A DNA stretch of 64,000 nucleotides from Trichaptum fuscoviolaceum (Eukaryota; Basidiomycota; Agaricomycetes; Hymenochaetales; Trichaptaceae): contig CAJSYZ010000008.1 in assembly GCA_910574455.1 (NCBI GenBank), forward strand, positions 1,112,637 through 1,176,636, given 5' to 3'. Positions 1-10,498 of the stretch are shown piece by piece. Made by a program: the position numbers and the translations under genes. Every line of letters begins with the position of its first letter. Position 1 is the stretch's first letter. Below the pieces are notes generated by a model. It saw only the letters and a list, made by a program, of their open reading frames with translations, had not been told where the DNA came from and ran no database searches.

Positions 1-1167
1 CAGTGTCAGTTCTTGTAAGTTTACAAATTTCCAAAAGGAGCGTAAAATATGCAAACAATTCATTGCTCCTTTACTCTTACCATATATCTTGTAACTATAG
101 TGTATAAAAATTCTCTGTAGATACTGGACTCTAAATATGCAAGAATTATGGCAATTCGGTCTTAGAATCTCTCAGTGCAAGCACAAAATGATTATGTTGG
201 CTCTTAATGTCCGAAAATCCTCTACCTTCCTAATTGGGTAATTGCATCTAGTCAACCCACCATTTGAGCTCTACAACTTTAGTTTTGCCTTCAAACTATA
301 TAAAACTTCATGTGTATGTCGATAATACATGTCTAATACGGAATATGAGGTCAAAATGCATATAATGTACTCTGGGTATTTGAACTTGAGAAAGAGATGT
401 CCACAAGACTCGTGGGAAAAAGTGTGTTTCAAGGACTACGAGGCCCGTAAAATGACCAAAATCTTTGTTATTTATTTCCACCTGTAAGACTGTCTCTATG
501 CACGCCAAACTTTGGAATTGAGATCTTTAGTACATATGCTATACATATAGCACGAAACATTTAAGAAAATATATCCAAAACTAAGAAATCTGAAGGCTTT
601 AAATGTGGTGTTTCAAAGACCCGTCCATGACTGTATGTTTGCCGTGAACACTTCAGGCAGGCATGACAACGCTTCAACCCATTTAAGGAAGCTTCAGGAC
701 GCGCCAGCCGCCGTAAGCAATCCCTGATGTATTACACTTGAGCACTGAAATCCTGACTTGCATTCTGATGCACTGAGAGACGGCTTGCATCCTGAAACAC
801 TCCTTATTTCAGTGAGATAAGGCAATCAGTGTATTTTCAGACGAAGTAGCGACCCTTCAGACAGGTGCCAGCCAAATCAGGACGCGTCAGTCGCCGTAAG
901 CAAAAGGAAGTTTCCCTGATGCACGTAATGCCTTTTCATCGTCGCTCACTTACCTCACGAGAACTCCTCGTAGATGTGCAGACACGAGTGTAATGGCTCT
1001 GGCTCGGAGGCATACATGCGGTTAACTCATTGATTTTCAAGCTGTAAATTGCCACACAACACCTGCCTAGTATTGACGACCTTGCGAAGTACAAGAAGAA
1101 TGACTGTAGACTTACAATAGTTCGCCTCAGTAGCTCAGAGAGCTCTGGATCTCGTACCCTAAGGGCT
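1..1167. other. Gene-poor left edge with a short direct repeat
   Basis: No convincing gene is seen. The stretch is AT-rich up to about 600. A pair of near-identical 26-base segments lies at 695-720 and 878-903 (first half CAGGACGCG, second half CGCCGTAAGCAA), each followed by a TCCCTGATG block. A minus-strand reading frame at 936-1310 overlaps the next plus-strand candidate and could be the real gene instead. It has a good GTAAGT donor near 1123 and an acceptor about 53 nt further on, leading to a short tail that stops near 1027. Confidence 0.4.
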
Positions 1168-1614
1168 ATGTCTATCGCTTCATCTGTCCCTCGTAGCACA
1201 ATTGACCTCGGGCTGGCCCTACGAGAGATGTCCTCAAACGACGGATTGGTAACATTCGTCTCCCCGGCGCTGGACGTCGAAGTAACATTAGCTTCATCCG
1301 CAACACTCACGACTCACACATCCAAGGTCACGGCGTCATCAGCTACGGCCCTCCTGAGCACAGCTACAGCGTTTGCTACAGGAGTTTCCGTCCACGAGGA
1401 CCCACAGCGTCCCGCACGTGTAGCAGCTGCAGCCGTCGCGGTTGTCGTCGTCATTGCCATGCTCTTCTACACATTGGTGCTTCTTGCCCTGTACGAGCAC
1501 AATGTCGCGCACCCGAAGTCAATTTCAGAACCGTTGTTGAGGCGTATTCGTCATTACCTCCCTTGTCGGTACTGTTCATATCTCCGAGCGAACCGAGCTT
1601 CTGACGAATTCTGA
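1168..1614 (+). CDS. Hypothetical single-pass membrane protein
   Basis: I do not recognise this gene. The 148-residue reading frame begins at an ATG. It has a Ser/Thr/Ala-rich first half (about residues 55-75), then one strong hydrophobic segment at about residues 85-108 (an Ala/Val run followed by MLFYTLVLLAL), then a basic tail with a CRYC motif near the end. This resembles the common basidiomycete layout of a Ser/Thr-rich outer part, one membrane helix and a short cytoplasmic tail. No signal peptide is visible, so the frame may be a 3' part of a spliced gene. A reading frame on the opposite strand (936-1310) competes for the same DNA, and only one is likely real. Confidence 0.35.
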   Translation: MSIASSVPRSTIDLGLALREMSSNDGLVTFVSPALDVEVTLASSATLTTHTSKVTASSATALLSTATAFATGVSVHEDPQRPARVAAAAVAVVVVIAMLFYTLVLLALYEHNVAHPKSISEPLLRRIRHYLPCRYCSYLRANRASDEF

Positions 1615-2493
1615 ATCGAAAGATTTCTATACCTTCATCGTTTTGACGAGCCTAATAGAGGTGAGCATTTATAGTGTGACTACTACCGTTTTAAAGCATC
1701 TGACGACTTACGTGCGTATACGAAGGGTGCAATAAGCGCATGGCTTCTCGCGCAGTTTCATTTCTTCCATGAGCACCCTGGTACAGAGTTACGCGCAGGT
1801 GTCCGCCTTGTTGTGTACGGAGATTCACCGGTATTCGAGTTCCGCGTTTCGAGTCATCTGAGAAGTGCATATTTCTAGGTTTAATTCATGGTGGACGACA
1901 CTCACTTCCGTCGTGATGATGGTCCTGTCTTTGCACTTGAAGTCGGCCCGCCTACCTATCGCTTCACTCGGTGCTCACGGCATCTGGCTTGCTGTCACAT
2001 GGACGTTCTGGACTGCAGGAGCAGGTGTGATTGACAACGCATTTCCGGACCTCGTCACAGCCCGTTGCAAGGCCGTTCCGCGGTGCTCACACCTACAAAC
2101 CGTCTACGGTGCGTTTTTCTTCTTCCACCTCCAACGGACGTGGTGCTGACACTTTCCTGCCATGAACCGTAAATTTCCGAACCTGCTGTAGCCATTGCAA
2201 TTATCCTCGTGTAAGTTCGGAGAATCGCAATATCTTAGAGTTTCACTCACTCAAATATCGGGGTTTCGGACGTAGTGTCACAATCACCATTGCAATTTGT
2301 TTCCTTGGTTGGTTCGCTTGGCACCGACTCAAGGCTATTGCGTCAGAAAGGAGTTAGTCAATGTATATGCATGTAGTACATCTGTGCATTCCATCTTCTC
2401 GTCACGAATAAGTATATGATAATATCAAAGAATAAGTCGGAACCAGCCGAGATGTCGAGCAAGCCATACACAGGCAAACTACAACAATTTGCT
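1615..2493. other. Intergenic, no recognised gene
   Basis: This lies between the putative membrane protein and the 3' end of the first PARP gene. A 94-codon frame at 1865-2149 lacks an ATG start and matches nothing I know. I see no repeat or RNA gene here. Confidence 0.4.
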
Positions 2494-4288
2494 TCAAGCA
2501 TCATACAGTACCAGGAAAGACGGGCGGATAGCGTCATTCGTGTAGACAACAAGTTCGTCATAGTTGAGGGAACCACCCTTCTCCGCCAGAACCTACGAAA
2601 GATGCATGAGTAGAAGCGAGATCTTGCTGTGATTCACTCACTGAATCGTAGCCTGCTGGTGGCGCAGTGAGTGTCGTGCTGTCGTGCGTCATCTTGCAGC
2701 CCTTGCCAACGATTACCTTGTTTAAAAGAATCGCTTTCAGATTTGACTGTTGCACATTGTCCGAGTAATCATCTGATCTGCAATCAGCACGTCAGTTCAA
2801 ATTGATCATATCGCATAAAAAGCATAATTTTGCTTACTTTGATGATGTTGACGAAGTATAAATTCCAGCACCAAATCTACGAAGAAATAACGTTAGATAT
2901 GAGCATCCATCCGAAAACAAACATCTTGATTTACCGTCCCCAATTTGTTCGTTTTTTGAAAAATGACAGATCATATGTCGATTTCACGATGCAGCATAAA
3001 GAACAAGTGGTGGATGAGCAGAACTGTGCGTGGCCATTGTCACCCAAGGTACACTCCCGGCGGGTGCCATGCCATCGTCGATTTTCGTTCCCGGGTGATC
3101 TGCCTGACGCTTTGAATTGACCTTGACTTTCGACTTTATCCCTGAGATCGGGCAGAGACTCGGATGAGAATCACGAAAGACCTAGAATAAGAAACTCGGT
3201 TCTCACCGATATGCCTCGTACTTATCCAACGATGCTTGAGATCCTACAATCTTATAGACGCGGCGGACTGTGGGGCATTTCTTGTTGGTGTGCCGCCATG
3301 ATGCAGCGAACTGATCGGCAACTACATGTATGTCGTAATGAGATACACGAATAAGGACTGTTAGTAGAAATTGAGCACACCGCTCCTAAACGTAACATGA
3401 TCTTCTGGAACCTCGAGAAGACCAGGAGCATTCTGCTGTGCGGCCTGTGCGCATGATCTGCTGCAAAAATGACTGACTTTCTTCGGTGCCTTCTTGCACA
3501 CCAAACAGGCTTCCATTGATAGTCTTTTCCCTGTTATTAGCACTAAATCTGATAAACGTCACGTACACTTACCTCCTATGCGCCTTGCCACAGAATTTCG
3601 TGGGCCCGGCAGTGGGATCGACGTACGCTTGCTTTTGACATCCCGGTATCGTGCAGAACGGTCCTGAGAATCATGCCAGAGCTCATTAGCCCAGGTTGTA
3701 TGGTAACGAGTCTGTAAACCGAACCGGTTGACGTTGTGGTGACCTGCTTGTTGCTTGAGCCTGTTCCCCTCCGCTGCTTTGCTGCCTTAGCTGCACAAGT
3801 CCTGCCGCAATACGGGAAGCTGTTTGTTCCATCGTTGAATTGTGGTTGTATTTGGCATACCTATATATCGTATGAGAAGGTCTGCAATCCCGTGAGAACC
3901 TGAATCTACTCACAACACAGAGGGACTTTTGAGCTTGATGAGTCTGCGGCACGTGGTTGCCAGCTTGAGGACTATTAGTAGTTGCAGAACTGGAAGCGAG
4001 TATTCTTGCACTTAGGGCGCAGGTCTTGCCACAGAAAGGGTGGAACTTGGTTCCGTCAAAGTACTTGGGCTGAACCTTACAATGCTGGGAAAATGTAAGT
4101 TTACTGAAAATGAGGCAACGTGAAAGGCGCCTAACCTCGCACAGGCTCGACGCGATCTGCGCTTGTATTCCATTTGTGGGCACGATATTTATAGGGGCGG
4201 GAATCGCGGTCATCGGTCCAGTGGGCGGTGGAGGAAGAGCTTTCACTAACGTCAGGGAGCTGAGAGACGGGTGCACAGCAGAGGTCAT
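2494..4288 (-). CDS. Zinc-module PARP-type ADP-ribosyltransferase (full-length member)
   Basis: Spliced model of about 438 residues with roughly nine introns. Seen in order: two modules of the form C-x2-C-x3-P-[KQ]-[FY]-x-DGT...-[HP]-x-CG-[KR]-TCA; a third, C-x4-C, ending FCGKAHR; a fourth, CLVC...HFCSRSC; a linker containing LEVPEDH; then the PARP catalytic domain. The domain has WHGTRRECTLG (nicotinamide-side His), CSLC.IVKS.YD, RFGAGIYTSS (Tyr), PPAGYDS, and LNYDELVVYTNDAIRPSF. In the last block the Glu aligns with the catalytic Glu of PARP enzymes, so the H-Y-E triad looks complete. The start ATG at 4288 opens the exon that holds the first Cys pair. One internal intron, between modules 2 and 3, could not be placed exactly. 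It is divergent from the next PARP gene, with a 380-bp shared upstream region. Target and product (mono- or poly-ADP-ribose) cannot be read from sequence. Confidence 0.85.
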
Positions 4289-4667
4289 GGAAAGAACCGC
4301 GCAGCAGCAAAGCTAGCAAGACAGTATTACACAGCAATCAATGCCAGGAAAAAACAAGAGTAGTCTCGCTCATTGTGTTAGACTCCAGATCTGATTCTTA
4401 TGATGCGCGACTCCCGCCGGACGCGTGTTTTCACTGAGGCATTGGTTTGCATGAGGATGAGAGCTACCCATATAGCATAACTCCAGTATAATTTCCGATC
4501 CTTCATCGATTTAATCTAGAACACGTTGTATCAGCGAGTCTTCCGGGCCTTTAACTTCAAGACGGAAAGTATCATAGGTGGACAAGGTATCTCACCGGCA
4601 CTGTCAGTGATACTGACACCTGAGTTGACAGGCGCTTTGCTTTCTTTTCTCCTCTCCTCAACTCGCA
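4289..4667. promoter_or_regulatory. Shared upstream region of two divergent PARP genes
   Basis: This 379-bp gap separates the two divergent ATGs at 4288 (minus) and 4668 (plus). A pyrimidine-rich tract lies just before the plus-strand ATG (4640-4660), as is common before fungal starts. No clear TATA box is seen. Co-regulation of the two genes is inferred only from the arrangement. Confidence 0.45.
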
Positions 4668-6025
4668 ATGTCAACCGGCCGTACACTTTGGTCTGCTAAG
4701 CAGCCAAGTCCTACGTCGCCGAACTGGATGCAAGTGAACATCAATGGTCGTACTGCTCAGAGCCGCGCAAGCCCGGGACTTTGTGACGTGAGCTATATTG
4801 TAAGGTTATTTGTACATGCTTTTTTCTGACGGCTTCGCCTTTTCCAGAACTGCGGCACGATGCCAAAGTTTACTGAAAACGGAAGAGTCCACCCATACTG
4901 TGGACGTCGATGCGCGGCAGCTCACAAGAGGGACAGCCAGCAGGCACCTGCACGCAGCTCTCAATGGCAGGCTCCGAACCAGACACAAAATGATTGGGCA
5001 AGAAAATCTGCAGAGTGCCTTCTGCAAGACTGCACAAATACCGGACGATATCAATTCGCAGGTTATTGCAGCGATCAGCATTCAAAGTAGTTCTTTGCAA
5101 TCTACGTACTAAAATAACCTTACTAACTGGTGGACTAGGTTGGCGACGCGTAAGAAACTTGTGAAGTCCTGCTCTGATTGCGGGAAGTCGCTTGCACTTT
5201 CGTCTGGTGATTTGTGTGTTTCATGCCAACGAATCCAAGGCACGACGAGCCTGAAGGAACTGCCAAACACTGATGCCAACTATAAGAGCGGTAAGTCTGT
5301 GTCTTCTAGCTCGCAACTATATTTACCAAGCATACGGTCCAGTCGTTCAGTACTTCGCGGATGGTTGGAATTCCGCAACATCAAATAAAAGGACACCGAG
5401 AGTCATGAAGGTGTTGGAGGTGAACTTGTCTCGCAAAGCGCAGAACTCTTACGAGGCATATCGGTATGCTCAGATTGGTTGGATCATGCTTGTTCTCGAG
5501 TCATGTCTTATGTTTGTCAGGAAAACATTTGGGAAGCGTTCTTCCCCCTCCGAATTCGTGACATTTCACAGCAGCCAATGCGTGTGCGATTTAGGAACTC
5601 AGTCGCAACAACAGCTTTGCGAACACACTACCTGTGGCATATGCTCCATTATCAGGTCCAACTTCACGGACTTCGGATGCGGCGTGAAAAATAATGTTGG
5701 CAGGTGAGCGTTTGAACGAACGGTATCTCATTTTATGCAGTAGATTTATATTTACATTGCTGCCAGGTTTGGTCCCGGGGTATATAGCTACACAAATAGC
5801 GCTCGGGCCGATAAACATGCGACGTCTTGCACATCATCTCCGTACCGAGCCATGATACTCTGCAGCGTGCTAATAGACAAAATTGCTACCACGAACTCTG
5901 TAAGCGCATGTCCGTGCCTTATTCGTATATATATTAACTTATATATTCAGCAAATTTTCGAGGACATGGTCGTAGTGAAGGATACAAATGCTATTATTCC
6001 GACTCACATCATTCTTTACTCGTAA
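4668..6025 (+). CDS. Zinc-module PARP-like protein with altered catalytic residues
   Basis: Spliced model of about 355 residues: MSTGRTLWSAK start, one C-x2-C...HPYCGRRCA module, a C-x4-C...YCSDQH module, a CSDC...CVSC pair, then a PARP-like domain (exons at about 5321-5470, 5521-5701, 5768-5900 and 5951-6025). The domain keeps the family's YFADGWN, SYEAYR, CGICSIIRSNF and RFGPGVYSYTN blocks. It differs from its two neighbours where it matters. The HGT motif reads FHSS. The GY-[DH]-S-V loop before the last strand is missing. The strand holding the catalytic Glu reads FEDMVVVKDTNAI, putting Asp where the neighbours have Glu. All splice sites are GT-AG and the frame is open, so the gene looks intact but probably altered or lost in activity. 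It converges with the next PARP gene, with only 109 bp between their stops. Confidence 0.85.
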
Positions 6026-6134
6026 TTGATATTTTCCGTATTTTTCTCTACAATCAAGCTGGCATTGGTTGCAATAAACTGCAATGTATTTCAATTAAAG
6101 TGTACACATTCATATAGTGATATTTACGGATCTA

Positions 6135-7198
6135 TCAACTGAGCGAGATGTTGAACATGGACTTCAGCATTTGAACGACCTTCATGTCTGGCTTTGGCTC
6201 ATAGACTACTAGATATGCTGGTCGGATCGCATCATTGTTATACACCACTGTTTCTTCATAATTGAGATGAACACCGGGCTTGCCGACGACCTAATCGTAT
6301 AGGTTGTAATCAGTGCACAGGAGGAGCTAAGACGGAAGCTTACCGAATGATAACCAGTTGGAGGCTGCATAAGATGATTGGAGTTCAACTTCGTATTGAA
6401 TTCTTTTCCTGTGATCACACGATTAAGCAAGAGAACACGACGCTTCGCTTGTGGATTGGCATTAGAGCTGTAGTCATCGGCTTCTATGATGAATTTAGTC
6501 ATATATAGACTTTAATGAACTTGCATGTTTTTATGCTTACTGGACGAGCATGCTGTGGTGTAAATCGCCTTTCCAAACCTGCGTCACGGTGAGACAAGTA
6601 CAAAACAGCAAAACTGATAGGAATCACGTACCTCGAAAACTTATGGTGTGAGCCGCAAAGCTTCACATCGAACGAATTTCGGATAATGCTGCATAGCTTG
6701 CAATGCCGCAATTGGCACAGATTTGTCTGGCTTTCTTCTTCTCCCAACAGGCAGGCTCTCTCCGTTCCATGAAATAGAAGACACTCGACCGCAGGGTCAC
6801 GCTCTTCAGGAGACAATATTGCATGTATTTGTATTCGCTTCCTTTGAGTGTTACAGGTCAGATAAGCGAGGCTTTTGGAGGCATGCAACTAACTGGTAGT
6901 TATGAAAAGCATCATATGATTGCTCCGAGCGCAAGATCTTGAGCACCCTGATAAGTCTTGGCCTTCTTTTCTTTTTGTGCCGCCATCCGGATTTAAGCAA
7001 AATTTTCACTAATGTTGAGGAATTAGATTAAGATTAAAGATTAGAGTGATTACAACCGAGGTGTAATATCAAGAGCGAGATACTACCTTGCAGATATTCA
7101 TCTGTGCTTTCAGTCAATGGTGTGAGGAGAACTTGCCCAGTTTTCGCTAGGTTCGGCCGAGATGGTCGAGACGGTCGTATGCAGAAGCTATCGCTCAT
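6135..7198 (-). CDS. Short PARP-type ADP-ribosyltransferase without zinc modules
   Basis: Spliced model of about 256 residues in six exons, from ATG at 7198 (MSDSFCIRPSRPSR) to the stop at 6135-6137. It begins with a short basic leader, then SGWRHKKKRRPRL, YDAFHNYQ, LLFHGTERACLLG, CKLCSIIRNSFD, RFGKAIYTTACSS, ADDYSSN, PPTGYHS and NYEETVVYNNDAIRPAY. The His, Tyr and Glu of the PARP triad are all present. It has no C-x2-C modules, so it is almost a bare catalytic domain and about 180 residues shorter than the neighbour at 2494-4288. In its upstream DNA an FCANKT fragment is followed by a stop in frame, so I found no hidden zinc exon. It is divergent from the NADAR gene across 440 bp. An intact stand-alone enzyme or a truncated paralogue are both possible. 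Confidence 0.85.
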
Positions 7199-7637
7199 CG
7201 TGTAGTCTTATTTGCGCAGAACTGGGAAATATGAGCACTCCAATTAATATACTTTCAAGCCTGGGACATACCAGTGATGCAGACTGGTCATGAACTGCTA
7301 ACTTGCAGGAGCCTGACGTCGGAGACGACTCGGAATACCGGTCAACGCATGAATGATGGCTCCGGAGAAAAGCCCGGTAACGGATTGCACCTTTGGTGAT
7401 GCATTCTACATGAGTTACGAGAGGAACAGAAGAGCAAGCTTAACACGAGGCTAATAATGTAAAAGGTGCTAATGAGTAACAGTACTAATATCAATTACAC
7501 GTGGAAGAGGCAGATATAGAAACGGACCTCATGCATGTTATAAAGGGTTGGTCACCTCACCTGTAGCACTAGGTTACATTCTTGAGCTCTCTCTTCACCT
7601 ACTTCTCTCAACGATTGTCGCCATCGAAATAGCAGAG
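7199..7637. promoter_or_regulatory. Shared upstream region of a PARP gene and the NADAR gene
   Basis: A 439-bp gap lies between divergent starts. Near 7540 a TATAAAG-like element sits about 95 bp before the NADAR ATG at 7638. This may be the core promoter of that gene. The arrangement allows joint control of a predicted ADP-ribosyltransferase and a predicted ADP-ribose-processing enzyme, but no operator is visible. Confidence 0.4.
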
Positions 7638-8813
7638 ATGGCCTCTTTGGCGCCGCCACCGCTGATTAACCAACTCTCTTGTAGTAGCGAAGTTAGCACC
7701 GCCTCTATGTACTCGACTCCAGAATACGAGGAATCGGGCCTAGCCCAGGATCTCGAGCAATCAGAATCTCCGCCAAAGATTCAGTACTGCGTCCAAAGGC
7801 GACAGACCTTATTCATCGAATCTGCACTCCCGCCCGAGGGCTGGGACGACGAGATGCGTCAAACGATCGTACGCCAGCTGTCAAGTGCGCCCGAGGAAAT
7901 TAGCACCCTTGTACATCCATCAGCGAGTAGCAGGCGAACATGTTCATGGAACGAACAAACCGAGACTGCAACGGATGATCAGCCGAAGGCGAAGCTCCGT
8001 CTATACACACCCTCGCGATCGTTGAGTTCATCGCCGACGAGTATTTCATCACATAGACTATCGTCCAAGCCTTTAGCATGCATGCCTGGTCTACTCAATA
8101 GAGACCTCCCGACGACAAGCAGCGCTCCAAGTCCGATCAATGATAAATCTCAAAATACACCATCTCTTGGTCGCCCTCCCATACGACGAAGGATTTACTT
8201 TTACAACCGAGAGGATCCTTATTATGGATTCACCAATTTCTCTCCTCACGAAGTGAAGTACAAGGGGAAGGTATATCCGACAAGCGAGCATCTATTCCAA
8301 TCATTCAAGGTAAATAGTATAATTAATTCAGTGAGAGCAGAACGTACTTACTGTTTACACAGTTTCAGGAACATCGGCCAATGCTTGCAGACCACATTCG
8401 GCTATTCTCTGATAGACCAAGTGTCGCTCTTTCTGAAGCAAGGCGCTTTAATCCGGAAGTCAGACCAGATTGGAAGGCGGTGAATATCAAGATGGTGCGA
8501 GATCGGACTGTCTTGACTGTTTTCGGTGTAGGGTGTCCTAATAGTTGCTAATCATTCTAGATGGATGAGACGTTGTGGCATAAGTTCCATCAACACGAAG
8601 ATCTAAAGAGAGATCTCCTTGGTACGGGAGATGCCGAATTAATTGAGGTTCGATGACCCCCTTTCATCTGTGATGCAGGTTCAAACTGACGGAACATTGC
8701 AGGACTCCGACAAAGATTCATTTTGGGGAGTAGGTGCAGATAGACGTGGGCGAAATGAACTAGGGAAGGCTCTGGAGCGGTTACGGGACAGGTTGCGCGC
8801 GGAAATGACATAG
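7638..8813 (+). CDS. NADAR (YbiA-like, DUF1768) domain protein
   Basis: Four exons (about 7638-8309, 8363-8491, 8562-8648, 8704-8813) give a protein of about 330 residues. The first 190 or so are Ser/Pro-rich and look disordered. The rest is a full NADAR domain: FYNREDPYYGFTNFSPH, then YPTSEHLFQSFKF, a middle block with FNPEVRPDW, and the closing SFWGVGADRRGRNELGKAL. These are the landmark blocks of the YbiA family, including the conserved Glu of TSEH and the WG-x-G...N-x-LG end. Family knowledge: NADAR proteins were proposed to act on NAD or ADP-ribose derivatives; YbiA-type members cleave N-glycosidic bonds, and some remove ADP-ribose from guanine in DNA. Its place next to three PARP-type genes fits a role as an eraser or clean-up enzyme, which is inference. 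I start it at the ATG at 7638 because the frame upstream has no ATG. Confidence 0.9.
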
Positions 8814-9031
8814 ATAGTGTTACGTAGCTCGTGTTCATTGGATGGCTGTTGGCATATTCTAACACGTTTTGTCTGCCCCAGTCGTGCAACACGTGGTGTA
8901 CGACATGAGATGAAGTTGCTGCTGCACTCTGAATGTCCGCATGGATAGAAGGCAACACCTATCAGTCTCTTGACTAGAGTTAAAGGTTCTCTGAAAGCAC
9001 TCACTACACCAATTCACTTCCACAATCCGCC

Positions 9032-10139
9032 ATGAATACTCAGATACAATCCTCACCCCACAATAACACACTCTGCGATGTGAGATGGATTCACTCAATT
9101 GCCACCAGACTCTGACCCTGTCATTTTAGATATGCAAACAAAAACCGAAGTTTGGCACTTACAACTATTGTGGCAAGAATTGCGCGGCGCAAGCAGCCAC
9201 TCTATGCGATGTATTGTCAAAATCAGATCAGTGTGGCCCTTACCCAATTAACATAAACTCAGTTTTGCCACCAGAATCCGAAGTTCAATGGGCACGACTA
9301 TTGCAGTAAGAAATGCGGATCACAAGCCAAAAGCCAGAGTCGAACAACAAACCCAAGAGCCAATGGTGGACGTGGACGGGGTGGTGGAGGAAAGAAAGGG
9401 TCAACAGGCTTTGCCATACCGCTTCCTCAACCTGCACAAGTCCTAAATGCAGGTACGCGCGTAGTGAACTTCACCGAAATAAGGCGTATAGTCCCGTACA
9501 TTAATCTGTTGCTCCAGTAGGCCAAATTCTACCGCATCTCCCACAACAAGGACAGATGGGTAAAATCGCACAAGCCAGTAAGCGTTGCTTTCCTAGAAGG
9601 CTAGATCTCATCTTCATCCTTTCGCCAAGCTGCACAGCTCCTCCCACACCTGCAAGCCATGGTCCAAGTGCAGGGCCAGCAGAACGCCCAATCGTTTCCA
9701 CCACAGGCGCAGCCAGTGACGATGCCTACGAAAGTACTCAAGCCACAAGTACAGCAGACAGGTCCGTTGACTACCACGTCAAACCTAGCAACTGTGCGTG
9801 GTGCCTTCCAAATGCCAGAACAGACTGTGCAAACCGGGGTGGAAGCCAATCCGATTATAAATTGCCTGATTCCAGGATGTCAGCAAACGGCGCATATCGA
9901 TCCTGCAAGTGGGCAAGTGGGTAATTACTGCTCAATGCAACACCGAGAGTACGTCCGATGCTCTGCCTTCCCCGACGACATTCTGCTAATGAATTTCTCT
10001 TGTTTCACTCTCTAACAGAGAGGCGGTGATGCTGGGCTTGGCCGATGCCTGTATAATGTGCTTGAAGATGCCACAGAGTGGTAACGATCATTTCTGTAGT
10101 AAATCGTGCAGAGACGAAGCATTGAGCAAGCCGTTTTAA
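9032..10139 (+). CDS. Four-module zinc-binding-like protein lacking the PARP domain
   Basis: Spliced model of about 290 residues from MNTQIQSSPHNNTLCD. Module 1 is C-x2-C ending YNYCGKNCAAQA. Module 2 is CDFC...HDYCSKKCGSQA, followed by a Gly/Arg-rich stretch (GGRGRGGGGKKG). A long Gln/Pro/Thr-rich linker comes next. Module 3 is CLIPGC...NYCSMQH and module 4 is CIMC...HFCSKSC, ending four residues later in SKPF. This is the same order of modules as the start of the full-length PARP at 2494-4288, but the protein ends exactly where that one continues into the catalytic domain. I searched the 360 bp downstream by eye and saw no PARP remnant. It may compete with or guide the PARP proteins at a shared partner. 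That function is inferred only from architecture. Confidence 0.78.
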
Positions 10140-10498
10140 TCGTTTGGTGCCACGTCTTTCTGTTTTCAATTTGTTTTGTCTTTAGTCTTAATGGTTATTA
10201 TTTTGTTGATCGGTCTGTTGTTCGTACAATCATGGACTTCTCCGGCGGGGATTGACCCAGAAAAAGATCTTCCGGCGTCGGGAATCCTGCTGGTATAGAC
10301 CTTTCAGAGAGTACTGTGAAGGCGAGAAGAAGAAGAGGCTTATGCGCGTGTTATCCGTGAGGCAGGGGGTCTCAAATTTAAGTTATGAAAGTAAGCCTTG
10401 AGGTTACTAACATGTCAGAATCTGCGCATCCCCCTTCATCCCTGCGACCCTTTTGACGGTATACGGTGGATAACCCATCCGCAACCTTCGAAATAAAG
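10140..10498. other. Intergenic between two zinc-module genes
   Basis: A T-rich 3' region follows the previous stop, then unique sequence. I see no PARP fragment, repeat or promoter element that I can support. Confidence 0.4.

Noticed and set aside
936..1310. Minus-strand frame with a good GTAAGT donor
   Set aside because: It starts with GTG after an in-frame stop and overlaps a plus-strand membrane-protein candidate. It is kept only as an alternative.
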